7,640 nucleotides of DNA. Origin: Deltaproteobacteria bacterium. Lineage in GTDB: Bacteria; Desulfobacterota; Desulfobacteria; Desulfobacterales; Desulfobacteraceae. The DNA is taken from assembly GCA_019314105.1 (NCBI GenBank), contig JAFCZY010000207.1:1-7640 (forward strand). The letters run 5' to 3'. The notes under the pieces are model-generated. The model was not told the DNA's origin and searched no databases. It was given only the letters and a program-made list of their open reading frames with translations. Shown here piece after piece: positions 6,950-7,640 of this stretch (positions are counted from its first letter, which is position 1; each line of letters starts with the position of its first letter). The translations under genes and the position numbers were made by a program.

Positions 6950-7487
6950 ATGAATTATATAGGAGTAGACTGTCATATTTCAAGTTTAGATTTTGCAGTG
7001 GTCAATGAAAAAGGAACAGTTAGTCAAAGGGCAAAAGTGAATACAGGTGTTAAAGAATTTATGGAATTTGTAAAAAGCATACCCAAACCCAGAAAAATCT
7101 TCATTGAAGAGGGAGAGTTGGCGGGATGGTTGCTTGAGACAAGTTTAAAGTTTAGGGAGAAATTAGTCATCACAGATCCCAAAACTAACAAATGGATAGG
7201 CAAAGCAGGTTCAAATGGATCAACTTTTCAATTCTAAAGAGAAGTTGAAAAAAATTATAAAAATCCAAAGCAAGCGGTATTCAGAAATAAAAAAATTCAT
7301 GAAAGTGCCTGGGATAGGTCTAATCCATGGTGCAACCATATCTGCAATCATTGAAACACCACATAGGTTTGCAAACAAAAAAAAATTATGGATGTATGCA
7401 GGAATTGGGCTAATGGAAAGAAGTTCAGGAGGGACTATATATTCAAGGAAGTTAACCAGAGAGTATAACCGGCCTTTGAAGATGTAG
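6950..7487 (+). pseudogene. Broken IS110-family recombinase (transposase)
   Basis: Two out-of-frame pieces together cover the ends of an IS110-type DEDD recombinase. The first (6950-7237) opens with YIGVDCH, giving the first catalytic Asp7, continues through IEEGE (52-56, second acidic position) and ITDPKTN, and breaks after WIGKAG (residue 87). The normal continuation, a SKSDKIDA-like motif with the last two catalytic Asp and the helical linker, is missing. The second piece resumes near 7215 in another frame with a coiled-coil-like helix, then the Transposase_20 core: KVPGIGLIHGATIS, LWMYAGIGL, RSSGGTIYSRKLTREYNRPLK, including the Ser-Gly-Gly that should carry the catalytic Ser. A TAG at 7485 ends it, earlier than full-length proteins; read-through continues with a few plausible residues and then decays. 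The internal ATG at 7215 is not a believable start. A good ribosome binding site, AGGAAGGAG, precedes 6950. About 80-100 residues appear lost. The gene cannot encode an active enzyme. Confidence 0.85.
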
Positions 7488-7640
7488 AGAGTCGCTTTAA
7501 TATCCCCAAAATACCGCGTAAATTCTCAAGTTACATTACCAATGTGAAAAAAATCAGGTATTAAAAGATAAGAAGATCAATCGTTTTTTAGAGCAGCCAG
7601 CAGGAACCGCTCTATGCCTTTTATCCTCCTCCCCCCTTTT
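7488..7640. other. Decayed 3' flank of the IS110 remnant, no gene seen
   Basis: The frame past the recombinase stop closes quickly, and no coding region is supported here. A six-base inverted repeat, TAGAGC (7589-7594) with GCTCTA (7609-7614), has a 14-base loop, with a T-run before it and a shorter TTTT after it. It could be a weak terminator or part of the element's right end. The last 25 bases are almost all pyrimidine on this strand, including a C-run, which may be a natural low-complexity tract or a contig-end artefact. Confidence 0.35.

Noticed and set aside
7215..7487. The C-terminal transposase piece as an independent gene
   Set aside because: It overlaps the first piece in another frame, has no ribosome binding site, and begins inside the normal linker helix of a longer recombinase.
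7469..7561. Open frame in another phase running past the transposase stop (AFEDVESRFNIPK and on)
   Set aside because: It is about 30 codons with no start, and does not match the expected end of an IS110 recombinase.

Overview
The window looks like a piece of an anaerobic Desulfobacterota genome, most likely a Desulfobacterales sulfate reducer. This rests on the moderate GC content, the DUF3786-type protein at the left edge, and the close-packed set of a glycerol-3-phosphate dehydrogenase, an FGGY kinase and an alkyl-DHAP-synthase-like flavoprotein. The taxonomic call is an inference from gene content. All genes read on the + strand.

Region 1 (1-543) is the 3' part of a DUF3786 gene whose beginning lies outside the window. 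Region 2 (585-5261) is a tight three-gene operon: an FAD-dependent glycerol-3-phosphate dehydrogenase (GlpD/GlpA type), an FGGY-family kinase with a TTG start, and an alkyldihydroxyacetonephosphate synthase (AGPS)-like FAD oxidase. The first two genes are separated by one base and the last two overlap by one base. Together they could take glycerol to glycerol-3-phosphate, then DHAP, and on to alkyl-DHAP. That would be a supply line for alkyl ether lipids, with acylation of DHAP and reduction of alkyl-DHAP done elsewhere. The AGPS-like protein appears to lack about 40 residues from the middle of its FAD-binding domain, with the frame preserved. This is the most notable oddity in the window. The kinase also has Asn where true glycerol kinases have a glycerol-binding Glu.

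Region 3 (5262-5829) holds a plausible promoter and a small adenosine-specific-kinase-family gene (PF04008 type). Region 4 (5830-6082) is a non-coding stretch rich in inverted repeats. It includes a long near-perfect hairpin ending in CCTTTT, probably a terminator, and a perfect 8-bp AT-rich hairpin just before the next gene. Region 5 (6083-6706) is a site-2-protease-family (M50) membrane metalloprotease.

Region 6 (6707-7640) is a decayed IS110-family element. The recombinase keeps its N-terminal RuvC-like part and its C-terminal Transposase_20 part, but the middle is deleted and the two parts are out of frame. The 243 bases upstream of it are where an IS110-type bridge RNA could have been encoded. 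The rest of the window, to a pyrimidine-rich right end, has no supported gene. I see no tRNA, rRNA or CRISPR array, and no convincing minus-strand gene.
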